From Microcystis elabens FACHB-917 (GTDB lineage: Bacteria; Cyanobacteriota; Cyanobacteriia; PCC-6307; Cyanobiaceae): a stretch of DNA of 64,000 bases. Shown in pieces: positions 35,363-44,350 of this stretch. A program made the translations under genes and the position numbers. The notes beneath the pieces are model-generated. The model worked only from the letters and a program-made list of their open reading frames with translations. It was not told where the DNA came from and made no database searches. Location: positions 1 through 64,000 of the forward strand of contig NZ_JACJSZ010000011.1 in the NCBI RefSeq assembly GCF_014698445.1, read 5' to 3'. How positions within the stretch are numbered: the stretch's first letter is position 1; the number at the start of each line of letters is the position of its first letter.

Positions 35363-35394
35363 AAAGCCCGGCGATCCTGGACGCCGGGCTTTTT
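35363..35394 (+). terminator. Rho-independent terminator
   Basis: A nine-base-pair GC-rich stem, AGCCCGGCG pairing with CGCCGGGCT around an eight-base loop, is followed by TTTT. It is oriented for rightward transcription and lies about 540 bases past the nearest upstream gene. Confidence 0.8.
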
Positions 35395-35476
35395 CGTGGG
35401 CCGTCGGCGGCGGGTCGGTCGAATCCCGGCGCCTGGGGGAAACCACCTAAATTTGCTTAAAAATTTGACAGGGTCG

Positions 35477-37480
35477 ATGGCTCGCCTGCCCTGGGCTGTG
35501 CTGCTGCTGACGCTGCTGGGGGCCCGCTACCTGGGCTGGCGCGTCATGGCCAGTCTCAACCTGTCCACCCCCCTGGCCGCCAGCCTCAGCGTTCTGATCC
35601 TGACGGCGGAAATGGTGATGCTGGCGGGATTCTTCCTCCAGCTCTGGTTCACCCTCCTGCCCGATCGCCCCGCTCCCCCCGCGGGTCCGATCCCCACGCC
35701 GGTGCCGTCGATCGACGTGCTCGTGCCCAGCTGCGGCGAACCGGCCGATCTGGTGGAGCGCTGCCTGCGGGGCTGCCTGGCGATGGACTACCCCGGCCAC
35801 ACGGTCTGGCTGCTCGATGACAGCAACCGACCGGAGCTGGCAGACCTCTGTGACCGCCTCGGCTGCCGCTATCTGGCCCGGAAGGAGCACGCCCACGCCA
35901 AGGCCGGCAACCTCAACCACGGGCTGCGCCACTGCCGAGGGGAGCTCGTGGCCGTCTTCGACGCCGACGTCGTGCCCCTGGAGCCCTTCCTGCGCCGCAC
36001 GGTCGGCCTGTTCGTTGATCCGACTGTGGGTTTCGTGCAGACCCCCCAGAGCTACATGAACGCCGATCCGGTGATGCGCAACCTGCGTCTGGAGCACTGG
36101 CTGCTGCCGGACGAGGAAAGCTTCTACCGCTGGATCCAGCCCACTCGCCAGAACCTCAATGCCGTGGTCTGCGCCGGCACCTCCTTCCTGATGCGGCGCG
36201 AGGCGCTCGAGCGGGTGGGCGGCTTCGAGACCGCCACCCCATCGGAGGACCTGGCCACCGGCATCCGGATCACCGCTGCCGGCTACCGCAACCATTACCT
36301 CTCGGAGAAGCTGAGCGCCGGCCTGGCGCCGTTCACGGCGGCGGCCATGGCGCGCCAGCGCTGCCGCTGGGGCAGTGGCTCCCTCCAGACCCTGCGCACG
36401 GGCGCCGATCCGCTGCGAATCCCCGGACTCAGCCCCCTCCAACGGCTAGCCTACTGTGAAGGAATCCTGCACTGGTTCACCTTCCCGGCCCAGCTGGTGC
36501 TGCTCTGCACACCGCTCAGCCTGGGCCTGCTGGGCATCGCCCCGATCCTCTTCGGCAGCGATGCCCTGCTCACGGTCGCCATGCCGTTCGTGTGCAGCCA
36601 GCTGCTGCTCACCCGCTGGCTGAGCGGCCACGCCCGTGCTGCGATCCTGCCGGAGCTGTACCGCTGGATCTTCCTGGTGCCGATCTGTGCCGCTGTGTTG
36701 TCCACGGCCCTGGGCCGGCCCCGGCGATTCCGGGTCACACCGAAGGCGGTCGTCGGCCGCGGCCCTTCCGGCCCGGAGGCGGGTCTGCTGCTGCCGCTGC
36801 TGGTGCTGCTGGCCCTGCAGCTGGTGGCGCTCTGGAACCTGGCACCGGGTCGGCTGCCGCTGCTGGCCGGCCAGCGGGGCCTGCTGCCGGTCTCGGCCGC
36901 CACGGTCGGGGTGGTGCTGGGATGGAGCCTGCTCAACGTCCTGTTGCTGGTGCTGGCGATCCGGAGCTGCTGGGACCGGCCCGTTCGGGACGGGGTTCCC
37001 TGGTTCGCCCTTTCGGTGCCGGTGAGGCTGGATCATGGCGGCGGGGCGGTGAACGGTCAACTGAGGGCGGTCAGCGCCACGGGTGCGGAGGTCGGGCTGG
37101 AGAGCCCCCAGGACGGCCTGGGGCTGCAGGCCGCCGACAACCTTCGCCTGGAGGGTCTGGTGCCGGGTGTGGGGCTGCCCTTCGTGGCCACGGCCCGGCA
37201 CGGCGATGCCATCGGCGGGGTCTGGGGACCGCTCACCCCGACCCAGCGGGATCAGCTGGACACCATGCTCTACCGGCGCGAGGGGCTGTGGCCGACCCTG
37301 CGGGCCCCCTTCGAGCTCCGCACCCTGCCCCGGGTTCTGCTGCGCACGCTGCAGCGGGTCGAGCCGGAGAGCTGGTTCCGTCGCAGCCTCATTCCCCAGC
37401 TGCCTCCGCTGGTGGGGCTGCCGCTCCCCAGGCGTGCAGACCTTCCAGCACGGGCAGGAGCGCCCGACCCCGCTCGCTGA
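35477..37480 (+). CDS. Cellulose-synthase-like glycosyltransferase with C-terminal PilZ domain
   Basis: A 667-residue GT2 membrane enzyme. Two N-terminal helices precede a cytosolic GT domain with VWLLDDS, VFDADV (DxD), TPSED and the QRCRWGSG form of the Q-x-x-R-W motif; four to five further helices follow, then a short PilZ-like beta domain (VRLDHGGG, SATGAEVGL). This layout is that of BcsA-type synthases activated by cyclic di-GMP. The usual R-x-x-x-R of PilZ is not obvious. No bcsB or export genes are adjacent. The last 92 bases overlap the convergent HxlR gene. Confidence 0.85.
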   Translation: MARLPWAVLLLTLLGARYLGWRVMASLNLSTPLAASLSVLILTAEMVMLAGFFLQLWFTLLPDRPAPPAGPIPTPVPSIDVLVPSCGEPADLVERCLRGCLAMDYPGHTVWLLDDSNRPELADLCDRLGCRYLARKEHAHAKAGNLNHGLRHCRGELVAVFDADVVPLEPFLRRTVGLFVDPTVGFVQTPQSYMNADPVMRNLRLEHWLLPDEESFYRWIQPTRQNLNAVVCAGTSFLMRREALERVGGFETATPSEDLATGIRITAAGYRNHYLSEKLSAGLAPFTAAAMARQRCRWGSGSLQTLRTGADPLRIPGLSPLQRLAYCEGILHWFTFPAQLVLLCTPLSLGLLGIAPILFGSDALLTVAMPFVCSQLLLTRWLSGHARAAILPELYRWIFLVPICAAVLSTALGRPRRFRVTPKAVVGRGPSGPEAGLLLPLLVLLALQLVALWNLAPGRLPLLAGQRGLLPVSAATVGVVLGWSLLNVLLLVLAIRSCWDRPVRDGVPWFALSVPVRLDHGGGAVNGQLRAVSATGAEVGLESPQDGLGLQAADNLRLEGLVPGVGLPFVATARHGDAIGGVWGPLTPTQRDQLDTMLYRREGLWPTLRAPFELRTLPRVLLRTLQRVEPESWFRRSLIPQLPPLVGLPLPRRADLPARAGAPDPAR

Positions 37481-37745
37481 GGTCGTACTCCACCCGCGGC
37501 GGCACCTCACCGAAGACGTGCCGGCGCACCACGGCATCGGCCTCCAGCTCCCGCAGCTGGGCCGTCAGCACCTTGTGACTCACCCCCGCAAGCGACTGCT
37601 GCAGGGCCGAGAACCGATTCGGCCCCTCGCGAAGCTGACAGAGGATCAGCAGCTTCCAGCGGCCGAGCATCACCAGCAGGGCCAGCTCCGCCGGGCACAG
37701 GTCGGCGGCACCGGAGCGGGGGGGATCGGGAGGGGAAGGCGTCAC
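37389..37745 (-). CDS. HxlR-family transcriptional regulator
   Basis: A 118-residue winged-helix protein: GRWKLLILCQL recognition of the HxlR fold, RFSALQQSLAGVSHKVLTAQL as helix-turn-helix, and YDLSERGRALLPVL at the end. Two cysteines occur (one near residue 17, one near 36), and HxlR regulators often sense electrophiles or oxidants through Cys. Divergently transcribed from the old-yellow-enzyme gene, which it probably controls. Confidence 0.88.
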   Translation of the reverse strand: MTPSPPDPPRSGAADLCPAELALLVMLGRWKLLILCQLREGPNRFSALQQSLAGVSHKVLTAQLRELEADAVVRRHVFGEVPPRVEYDLSERGRALLPVLEGLHAWGAAAPPAEAAGE

Positions 37746-37825
37746 GGTCAGGGGTTATCGGCAGGTGCCCCAGGAACGGGGCGGTGCGTTCTTGTCAGTC
37801 AGGGGACACGTCCGCCAGAGTCGGC

Positions 37826-37837
37826 GTTGAACTTAAC
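37826..37837. promoter_or_regulatory. Candidate operator between HxlR and OYE genes
   Basis: GTTGAACTTAAC is an imperfect palindrome (8 of 12 positions symmetric) in the only AT-rich patch of the 143-base divergent region. Position is suitable for a shared operator; sequence alone does not prove it. Confidence 0.25.
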
Positions 37838-37888
37838 AATCCCTTACGGCCCGGGGTTTCTTCGCTCCGCCCGGCCTGTCACCACCCC

Positions 37889-38968
37889 ATGAACGACCTG
37901 TTCACCCCCCTGAAAATGGGCCCGCTGCTGCTGCCCAAGCGGGTGCTGATGGCCCCCCTCACCCGATGCCGGGCCGAGCCGGACCATGTGCCGGGCGCCC
38001 TGATGGCCACCTACTACAGCCAGCGAGCCAGCGCCGGCCTGCTGATCGCCGAGGCCACGATGGTGATGGAGGGCCATTCGGCCTTCTGGCACGAGCCCGG
38101 CATCCATTCGGCGGCCCAGGTGGCGGGTTGGCGGCTCACCACCGACGCGGTCCATGCCGCCGGAGGGCGCATCGTGCTGCAGATCTGGCATGGCGGTCGG
38201 GCCTGCCACCCCCTGCTCAACGGGGGCCGGCAGCCGGTGGCGCCGAGCCCGATCGCCATCACCGGTGACGAAGTGCACACCCCGCAGGGGAAGCAGCCCT
38301 ACGTCGTCCCCCGGGAGCTGGCCGACGATGAACTGCCCGGGATCGTGGCGGGGTTCCGGCAGGCGGCCCGCAACGCCATCGACGCCGGCTTCGACGGGGT
38401 CGAGGTCCACGGCGCCAACGGCTACCTGCTGGACGCCTTCCTGCGGGACGGCAGCAACCGGCGCCAGGGTCCCTACGGCGGACCGGTGGCCAACCGGGCC
38501 CGGCTGCTGCTGGAGGTGCTGGAGGCCGTCCGGGCCGAATCGCCCCTGGTGGGTCTGCGGATCTCTCCCCTGAACGGGTACAACGCCATGGTTGACAGCG
38601 ACCCCGTAGGCCTGTCCGCCTGGCTGGCCGAGCGGCTGGCCGAGCGGCTGGAGACCGCCGGGCTGGATTACCTGCACGTGATGCGGGGGGACTTCCTCGG
38701 CCAGCAGCACGGCGACGTGCTCACCCCGATCCGGGCCGGCTTCAGCGGGGTGCTGGTGGGGAACATGGGCTATGGGGCCGAGGAGGCCAACGCCGCCATC
38801 GCCGACGGCCAGCTCGATGCGGTGGCCTTCGGCAAGGCCTTCCTGGCCAACCCGGACCTGCCCGAGCGCCTGCGCCGCGGTGCGCCCCTGCAGCCCGCGG
38901 ATCCCGCCACCTACTACACCCCCGGTGCGGCCGGCTACACCGACTACCCCTTCCTGGAGGCCGTCTGA
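37889..38968 (+). CDS. Old yellow enzyme (NADH:flavin oxidoreductase, NemA-like)
   Basis: A 359-residue FMN TIM-barrel ene-reductase. Visible: MAPLTRCRA at the N-terminus, HGGRACHP, the active-site VHGANGYLLDAFLRDGSN stretch, and the C-terminal FMN phosphate region (VGNMGY, DAVAFGKAFLANPD). It reduces activated C=C bonds of electrophiles such as maleimides, quinones or nitro compounds. It heads an operon with an FMN reductase and a pirin, controlled by the divergent HxlR protein (inference). Confidence 0.93.
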   Translation: MNDLFTPLKMGPLLLPKRVLMAPLTRCRAEPDHVPGALMATYYSQRASAGLLIAEATMVMEGHSAFWHEPGIHSAAQVAGWRLTTDAVHAAGGRIVLQIWHGGRACHPLLNGGRQPVAPSPIAITGDEVHTPQGKQPYVVPRELADDELPGIVAGFRQAARNAIDAGFDGVEVHGANGYLLDAFLRDGSNRRQGPYGGPVANRARLLLEVLEAVRAESPLVGLRISPLNGYNAMVDSDPVGLSAWLAERLAERLETAGLDYLHVMRGDFLGQQHGDVLTPIRAGFSGVLVGNMGYGAEEANAAIADGQLDAVAFGKAFLANPDLPERLRRGAPLQPADPATYYTPGAAGYTDYPFLEAV

Positions 38969-38969
38969 C

Positions 38970-39488
38970 ATGACCCCCGATCTTCTGGTGCTCAGTGCCA
39001 GCAACGGCGAGAACCTCAAACTCGCCGAGCGCTTCGCCGCCGCCGGCCGCGCCCGCGGCCTGACGTCCGAGGTGCTCGACCTCACCACCCTGTCGCTGCC
39101 GCTCTACAACCCCCGCACCCACGCCGAGGCGGGCCTGCCGTACGAGGTGGAGGAGCTGAGCCGCAGGCTCGCGGCCGCCCCCCGCTGGGTCATCTGCGCC
39201 CCCGAGTACAACGGCTCCCTGCCGCCGGTGCTGACCAGCGCCATCGCCTGGCTCTCGGTGCAGGGGGACGGGTTCCGCAGCCTCTTCAACGGCCGGCCGG
39301 TGGCGATCGCCACCCATTCCGGCGGCCCCGGGATCGAAGTGCTGGCGGTGCTGCGCATCCTGCTGGCCCACCTCGGGGCCCACGTGGTCGGTCGCCAGCT
39401 CTCCAGCAGCCGCAGCCATCCGGCCAAGGACAGCAGCATCGACGACATCGTCCACCGCCTCCAGCGCATGGAGCCGATCCAACCCTGA
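38970..39488 (+). CDS. NAD(P)H-dependent FMN reductase
   Basis: A 172-residue flavodoxin-like reductase with LSASNGENLKLAERF as phosphate-binding loop and the typical APEYNGSLPPVL motif. It supplies reduced flavin or acts as a quinone reductase. The ATG at 38970 lies 1 base after the OYE stop, and pirin follows 11 bases after, so co-transcription is near certain. Confidence 0.9.
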   Translation: MTPDLLVLSASNGENLKLAERFAAAGRARGLTSEVLDLTTLSLPLYNPRTHAEAGLPYEVEELSRRLAAAPRWVICAPEYNGSLPPVLTSAIAWLSVQGDGFRSLFNGRPVAIATHSGGPGIEVLAVLRILLAHLGAHVVGRQLSSSRSHPAKDSSIDDIVHRLQRMEPIQP

Positions 39489-39499
39489 GCTCCCGCCCC

Positions 39500-40192
39500 A
39501 TGACCCTCCTCTTCCGCCCCGCCGGCGAACGTTTCCACAGCAGGCTCGACTGGCTGGACAGCTGGCACAGCTTCTCCTTCTCCCACCATCACGATCCGGC
39601 CTGGATGGGGTTCGGACCGCTGCGGGTGATCAACGACGACACGATCGCCGCCGGCCGCGGCTTCGGCATGCATCCGCACCGGGACATGGAGATCGTCACG
39701 GTGATGGTGGAGGGCCAGCTCAGCCACCAGGACTCCATGGGCCACAGCGAGGTGCTGCGGGCCGGAGAGGTGCAGGCGATGAGCGCCGGCACCGGGGTGG
39801 TGCACAGCGAGATGAACCGGAGCGACACCCCCTGCCGGCTGCTGCAGATCTGGATCGAGCCGGATCGGGCGGGCCACCCCCCCGCCTATCGCCAGGAGCC
39901 GTTCGTGCTCCAGCCGGGCTGGACCCCGCTGCTGGATCCGGACGGACGGGAGGGGGCCCTGGCCATCAACCGGCCGGTGCGGCTCTGGCGGGCCAGGGCC
40001 GGCGCAGGCGAGCGGCTGCCGCTGGCCATCGCCGCCGGGGCCGGCGGCTGGCTGCAGATGATCGAGGGGGAGGGCACGGCCTTCGGCCGGCTCCTGCAGC
40101 GGGGCGACGGTCTTGGCTTCGATGCGGCCCCTGCCGAGGGCCTGCAGGCGAGCCCGGACGGGGCGGATGTGCTCCTGTTCGAGCTGCGCTGA
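39500..40192 (+). CDS. Pirin-family bicupin
   Basis: A 230-residue pirin of the YhaK/YhhW type. The N-terminal cupin has the metal ligands H-x-H (MHPHRDME), a further His (SHQDSMGHSE) and Glu (HSEMN). Some members are quercetin dioxygenases; others are redox-responsive regulators. In this operon a role in detoxifying reactive aromatics is reasonable. Confidence 0.9.
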   Translation: MTLLFRPAGERFHSRLDWLDSWHSFSFSHHHDPAWMGFGPLRVINDDTIAAGRGFGMHPHRDMEIVTVMVEGQLSHQDSMGHSEVLRAGEVQAMSAGTGVVHSEMNRSDTPCRLLQIWIEPDRAGHPPAYRQEPFVLQPGWTPLLDPDGREGALAINRPVRLWRARAGAGERLPLAIAAGAGGWLQMIEGEGTAFGRLLQRGDGLGFDAAPAEGLQASPDGADVLLFELR

Positions 40193-40260
40193 GGGGAACT
40201 GGGGTCACACCGGCTGCTCGCATCGGCACGGCCCCAGGATGGGGGCACCAGCCCTACACC

Positions 40261-40626
40261 ATGGCCCGCTTCCTGCTGCTCTTCAGGCCCCGGGTTTCCC
40301 TGCCGCCGACCGAGCTCATCAGGCGGCTGGATCCCCTGGTCCTGCGCTTCCACGCCGAGGTGGAGCACCGCTCCCCCGCCCACCTCAGCGCCATCGTCCG
40401 GGGTGATCACGAGACGCTGCGGCTGCAGCTGATCGCCGACGTGCAAGCCAAGGCGGATGGCCCCGTGCTGGAACTGGTGCTGATGAGCCGGGAGGCCATG
40501 GGGGCGGGGGCGCCCCATACCAAGAAGCTGTTCGAGACCCTGGTGGCGATCGCGGCCGAGGCGATGCCCGACCTGGATCTGGTGTTTCGATCGGACAGGG
40601 ACGGCGCCCTGCCGGACCGCAACTGA
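40261..40626 (+). CDS. Hypothetical protein
   Basis: A 121-residue soluble alpha/beta-type protein, not recognised. It starts MARFLLLFRPR and contains the beta-like LVFRSDRDG at the C-terminus. No signal peptide, cysteines or known motif. It sits between pirin and a small membrane protein, all in the same direction, with 68- and 13-base gaps. Confidence 0.55.
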   Translation: MARFLLLFRPRVSLPPTELIRRLDPLVLRFHAEVEHRSPAHLSAIVRGDHETLRLQLIADVQAKADGPVLELVLMSREAMGAGAPHTKKLFETLVAIAAEAMPDLDLVFRSDRDGALPDRN

Positions 40627-40639
40627 GAGAATCTCCCAG

Positions 40640-41068
40640 ATGCAGACGCTCTCACCGACCCCTGCCGCCCTTGCGGAGCTGCAGCCGCCCCGCGGCTATC
40701 GCGTCCTGGCCTGGCTCGGCCTGGTGCTCAACCTGCTGGCCCTTCCGCTGGGCCTGGCCGCGATCCTCCTCTCCAGCCTCTGGCGGACGGCCAACGTCGT
40801 CGTCTACACCAGTGCCGTGCTGCCGGCGGTGGCCCTGGGCGTGGTGGCCTGCGTCGCCCTGCTGAAGTGGCGCTTCTGGGGTCAGGTGCTGGCGATCGTG
40901 GCGCTCTCGCTCGACCTGGCGATCGAGATGGCCTACGGCATCGTCCGCCTGGCTCTGGTGGGTGAGGAGCGCCTCCTGCTGGCGGTGGCCGCCCCCCTGG
41001 CCTGGGGGCTCACTCTGGCGGCCCTGGTGTTCTGGTGCCGTCCCGCCATCCGTTCCTACCTGCGCTGA
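40640..41068 (+). CDS. Small membrane protein, four helices
   Basis: A 142-residue protein with four hydrophobic segments (about residues 21-45, 54-75, 82-100 and 110-132). No conserved motif recognised. Begins 13 bases after the upstream hypothetical gene, so the two are probably co-transcribed. Confidence 0.6.
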   Translation: MQTLSPTPAALAELQPPRGYRVLAWLGLVLNLLALPLGLAAILLSSLWRTANVVVYTSAVLPAVALGVVACVALLKWRFWGQVLAIVALSLDLAIEMAYGIVRLALVGEERLLLAVAAPLAWGLTLAALVFWCRPAIRSYLR

Positions 41069-41175
41069 GAGGTCGGCCGCAGGGCCCCGGGCAACCTGGC
41101 GATCTGTATCAACCGCTCCACCCATGGGGCAGGACGCAAGGATTGGATACTCCCCAGCCGACCCCAGCTGTTTCC

Positions 41176-43344
41176 ATGCCCAGCCCCCAACGCTTCGCCG
41201 CCATTCAGGAGATTCACCAGCGCCCTCCGGTGGTGACCCCCCCCATCGAGTCGCTGGATGAGCTCTGGGCCAGCGACGTGTTCAGCCTGGCCAAGATGAA
41301 GGCGGCCCTGCCCAAGGACATCTTCAAGTCGGTACAGCGCACCATCAAGGAGAACGGCAAGCTGGACGTCTCGGTCGCCAACGTGGTGGCCCAGGCGATG
41401 AAGGAATGGGCCACCAGCCGCGGTGCCCTCTACTACGCCCACGTCTTCTACCCGCTCACCAACGCCACCGCCGAGAAGCACGACGGCTTCATCTCGGTGC
41501 AGGGCGACGGCTCGGTGATCACCGAGTTCACCGGCAAGGTGCTGGTTCAGGGCGAACCGGACGGCTCCTCGTTCCCCAGCGGCGGCATCCGCACCACCTT
41601 CGAGGCCCGCGGCTACACCGCCTGGGACATCACCAGCCCGGCCTTCCTGATGGAGACCCCCAACGGTCTCACCCTCTGCATCCCCACCGTCTTCATCTCC
41701 TGGACCGGAGAGGCCCTCGACAAGAAGACCCCCCTGCTGCGTTCCAACGCCGCCATGAACAAACAGGCCCAGCGCCTGCTGCGGCTCCTCGGGGAGAGCG
41801 AGGTGGCCCCGGTCAACTCCAGCTGCGGCGCCGAGCAGGAATACTTCCTGGTCGACAGCGCCTATGTGCCTCTGCGGCCCGACCTGCTGCTGGCCGGCCG
41901 CACCCTGTTCGGCAAGCCCTCCGCCAAGGGCCAGCAGTTCGATGACCACTACTTCGGCGCCATCCCCCAGCGGGTCCAGGTGTACATGCAGGATGTGGAG
42001 CGTCAGCTCTACAAGCTGGGCATCCCCGCCAAGACCCGCCACAACGAGGTCGCGCCGGGCCAGTTCGAGATCGCCCCGTTCTTCGAGGCGGCCAACGTGG
42101 CCACGGATCACCAGCAGCTGATCATGACCATTCTCAAGAGCACGGCACGCCGCCACGGCATGAACTGCCTGCTCCATGAGAAGCCCTTCGAAGGCATCAA
42201 CGGCTCCGGCAAGCACGTCAACTGGTCGGTGGGCAATGCCACCCAGGGCAACCTGCTGGATCCCGGCAGCACCCCCCACGAGAACATGCAGTTCCTGCTG
42301 TTCTGCGGCGCCGTCATCCGCGGCGTGCACAAGTTCGGTCCCCTGATGCGGGCCGTGGTGGCCACCGCGGGCAACGACCACCGCCTCGGTGCCAACGAAG
42401 CGCCCCCGGCCATCATCTCCGTCTACCTGGGCAGCCAGCTGGAGGACGTCTTCCGGCAGATCCAGGAAGGGGACGTGAAAGGCTCCAGCCACGCCGGCGT
42501 GATGCAGCTCGGGGTCGACACCCTGCCGGAGTTCCCCAAGGATCCCGGCGACCGCAACCGCACCTCCCCCTTCGCCTTCACCGGCAACCGCTTCGAGTTC
42601 CGGGCCGTCGGCTCCAACCAGTCGGTGGCCGGCCCCCTGGTGGCGATGAACACGATCCTGGCCGACTCGCTCGCCTACGTGAGCGACCAGCTGGAGCAGA
42701 AGATGGCCGCGGGTGAAAGCCTTCCCGGTGCCGCCTTCTCCATCCTCAAGCAGATCATGACCGACCACGGCAACGTGGTCTTCGGCGGCGACGGCTACTC
42801 CAGCGAATGGCACCGCATGGCCGTGGAGGAGCGGGGTCTGGAGAATCTGCCCACCACCGCCGATTCCCTGCCGGTGCTGCAGCGGCCCGAGGTCCGCGAT
42901 CTCTTCGCCCAGCAGGGGGTGCTGACGCCCCTGGAGCTGGAAAGCCGCTTCGAGGTCTACGCCGAGCAGTACGTGCTCGCCATCGACGTGGAGGCCAAGC
43001 TGGCGGTGCAGATCGCCCAGACCCAGATCTACCCGGCCGCCATGCGCTACCTGGGTGAGCTGTCCAGCTCCCTGCAGCTGCAGACCTCGATGGGACTCCA
43101 GGTGTCCCCGGAAACCCAGACCAGGGTCGCGTCCCTCAGCGCCAGACTGATGGAGCTCAGCAGTGCCCTGGAGAGCGCTATCAGCAATGCCCCCCACGGC
43201 ACGATGGCTCACATGCGCTACTCGGCCGACACCCTGCTGCCTCTGATGCACCAGCTGCGGGAGGTCGTCGACGGCCTCGAGGCCCTGGTGGACGACAACC
43301 TCTGGCCCCTGCCCTCCTACCAGGAGATGCTGTTCATCCGCTGA
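41176..43344 (+). CDS. glnN: Type III glutamine synthetase
   Basis: A 722-residue GSIII, the length and sequence typical for GlnN. Conserved blocks: [14 protein letters not shown] (metal-binding Glu), [39 protein letters not shown] and [17 protein letters not shown], ending with the GSIII-specific helical C-terminus. It makes glutamine from glutamate and ammonia. In cyanobacteria glnN is usually under NtcA and important in nitrogen starvation; only a poor NtcA-like sequence is seen upstream. Start ATG at 41176 follows a candidate -10 (GATACT) near 41146. Confidence 0.95.
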   Translation: MPSPQRFAAIQEIHQRPPVVTPPIESLDELWASDVFSLAKMKAALPKDIFKSVQRTIKENGKLDVSVANVVAQAMKEWATSRGALYYAHVFYPLTNATAEKHDGFISVQGDGSVITEFTGKVLVQGEPDGSSFPSGGIRTTFEARGYTAWDITSPAFLMETPNGLTLCIPTVFISWTGEALDKKTPLLRSNAAMNKQAQRLLRLLGESEVAPVNSSCGAEQEYFLVDSAYVPLRPDLLLAGRTLFGKPSAKGQQFDDHYFGAIPQRVQVYMQDVERQLYKLGIPAKTRHNEVAPGQFEIAPFFEAANVATDHQQLIMTILKSTARRHGMNCLLHEKPFEGINGSGKHVNWSVGNATQGNLLDPGSTPHENMQFLLFCGAVIRGVHKFGPLMRAVVATAGNDHRLGANEAPPAIISVYLGSQLEDVFRQIQEGDVKGSSHAGVMQLGVDTLPEFPKDPGDRNRTSPFAFTGNRFEFRAVGSNQSVAGPLVAMNTILADSLAYVSDQLEQKMAAGESLPGAAFSILKQIMTDHGNVVFGGDGYSSEWHRMAVEERGLENLPTTADSLPVLQRPEVRDLFAQQGVLTPLELESRFEVYAEQYVLAIDVEAKLAVQIAQTQIYPAAMRYLGELSSSLQLQTSMGLQVSPETQTRVASLSARLMELSSALESAISNAPHGTMAHMRYSADTLLPLMHQLREVVDGLEALVDDNLWPLPSYQEMLFIR

Positions 43345-43373
43345 GCACCCCACCGCGCTCCCGATCCGCAGCG

Positions 43374-43400
43374 GGGAGGGCCCTTCGGGACCCTCCTTTT
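43374..43400 (+). terminator. Rho-independent terminator of glnN
   Basis: GGAGGGCCC-TTC-GGGACCCTCC with a small bulge, followed by TTTT, 30 bases after the glnN stop. A tetraloop-like CTTCGG lies at the apex. Confidence 0.8.
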
Positions 43401-43541
43401 CTCTGGTCAGGGTGTTGCGGCCATGGGTGTTGTGGCCGCGGGCCGGGCCCATCCACTCGACCTGCCGAGCTGCTCGTTGGTTCCCGTTGTTGGTTCCCTT
43501 CGTCACAGTCGCAGGGCCGCCGGAGGTGCTCAACTCCTGGC

Positions 43542-43820
43542 ATGAGCGTTCCTGCCGACCACCCCAGCGCCGCCGACCTGTCCGCCGAGAGGTCCCCCGA
43601 ACTGCTGGACCTGGACGAGCACGACGGCTCCAATTGCCGGGCCCTGCCGATGCTGGTGCGGGAAGGCAAGAGTCTCAGGAACGTGCAACGGACGGTGTGC
43701 TGGCTGCAGCTGGCCCGTCTGCACGACCGCCGCCCGGCCCGCTACCCCCAACCGGACGCCCTCTATCTGAGACTGTGCCGCGAGGGCGGCGTCACCCGCG
43801 CTGCGGGTTCGAAACGCTGA
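43542..43820 (+). CDS. DUF3136-like small cyanobacterial protein (copy 2)
   Basis: A 92-residue paralogue of the protein at 22248. The shared core is ALPMLVREGKSLRNVQRTVCW followed by a LARLHDRRPARYPQPDALYL helix pair; the Cys-Trp of Q-R-T-V-C-W is kept in both. The N-terminal 30 residues differ. Unknown function. Stands alone between glnN and a TerB-like gene. Confidence 0.72.
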   Translation: MSVPADHPSAADLSAERSPELLDLDEHDGSNCRALPMLVREGKSLRNVQRTVCWLQLARLHDRRPARYPQPDALYLRLCREGGVTRAAGSKR

Positions 43821-43897
43821 GGGGCGGAGGGCGGCGACAGGGAGCCTTTCCCGGATTCGGTCGCATCGGCCACTGACAGACACCCCTGAAGCGAACG

Positions 43898-44350
43898 ATG
43901 ACAGGTGTTCCCATGTTTTCGACGTTGTCCATGGACGCACCTACGGCCTTCGCCGCGGTCGCTCTCGCCGCCGTCTCCTGGGACGGTGGCCTCACCATGG
44001 CGGGCACACGGGCCCTCCGCCACGCCCTCGACTACCGCGCCCCCTTCAAGGGCAGGAGCGACAAGGAGATGATCAGCCTGATGGACACCCTGCTCCAGGG
44101 CCTGCGGGCCAAGGGGGCGATCGGTCTGATGGAGGAGGCGGCGGCGGTGCTCGACGACCGGCAGCGGCACACGGCCTATGCGGTGGCGGCGGAGATCATG
44201 CGCTCCGACGGCCCCCTGGAGGACCAGGAGCAGGCGATCCTCGCCGACCTGGCCAGCACCCTGCGCCTCGACCCGGAGGAGACCACCAAGGTGCTGGAGG
44301 TGATGGACGTCCTCCATGCCAGCATCCTGGAGCCCGCCGTGAGCGCATGA
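43898..44350 (+). CDS. TerB-like (tellurite-resistance domain) protein
   Basis: About 150 residues, all-helical, with the acidic pattern of the TerB fold: SWDGGLTMAGTRAL, then YAVAAEIMRSDGPLEDQEQAILADLA, which resembles the E/D-rich metal-binding helix of TerB-like proteins. Starts at 43913 or 43931 are also possible. Overlaps the FAD monooxygenase start by ATGA, so the two are translationally coupled. A second TerB-like gene lies at 56952. Confidence 0.7.
   Translation: MTGVPMFSTLSMDAPTAFAAVALAAVSWDGGLTMAGTRALRHALDYRAPFKGRSDKEMISLMDTLLQGLRAKGAIGLMEEAAAVLDDRQRHTAYAVAAEIMRSDGPLEDQEQAILADLASTLRLDPEETTKVLEVMDVLHASILEPAVSA

Larger units (their letters stand above)
34824..35476. other. 650-base gene-free stretch
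   Basis: No convincing coding sequence on either strand: open frames are short, lack good starts and have no family-like composition. The stretch is Pro/Ser-codon-like only by base composition. It ends in a strong terminator hairpin at 35363-35394, far from the preceding gene, so it may encode a non-coding RNA. The last 80 bases should hold the promoter of the glycosyltransferase. Confidence 0.4.

Noticed and set aside
35411-35435. tRNA T-arm-like GGTCGAATCCCGG
   Set aside because: The flanking bases do not form a five-pair T-stem, and no acceptor or anticodon arm surrounds it.
41106-41119. NtcA-like site upstream of glnN
   Set aside because: GTA is followed after eight bases by TCC rather than TAC, and the distance to the candidate -10 is longer than usual, so it is not supported.
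41056-43533. An 825-codon open frame antisense to glnN
   Set aside because: It mirrors the codon structure of glnN, has Gly/His/Val-rich composition and no family features. Long antisense frames are common in high-GC genes.
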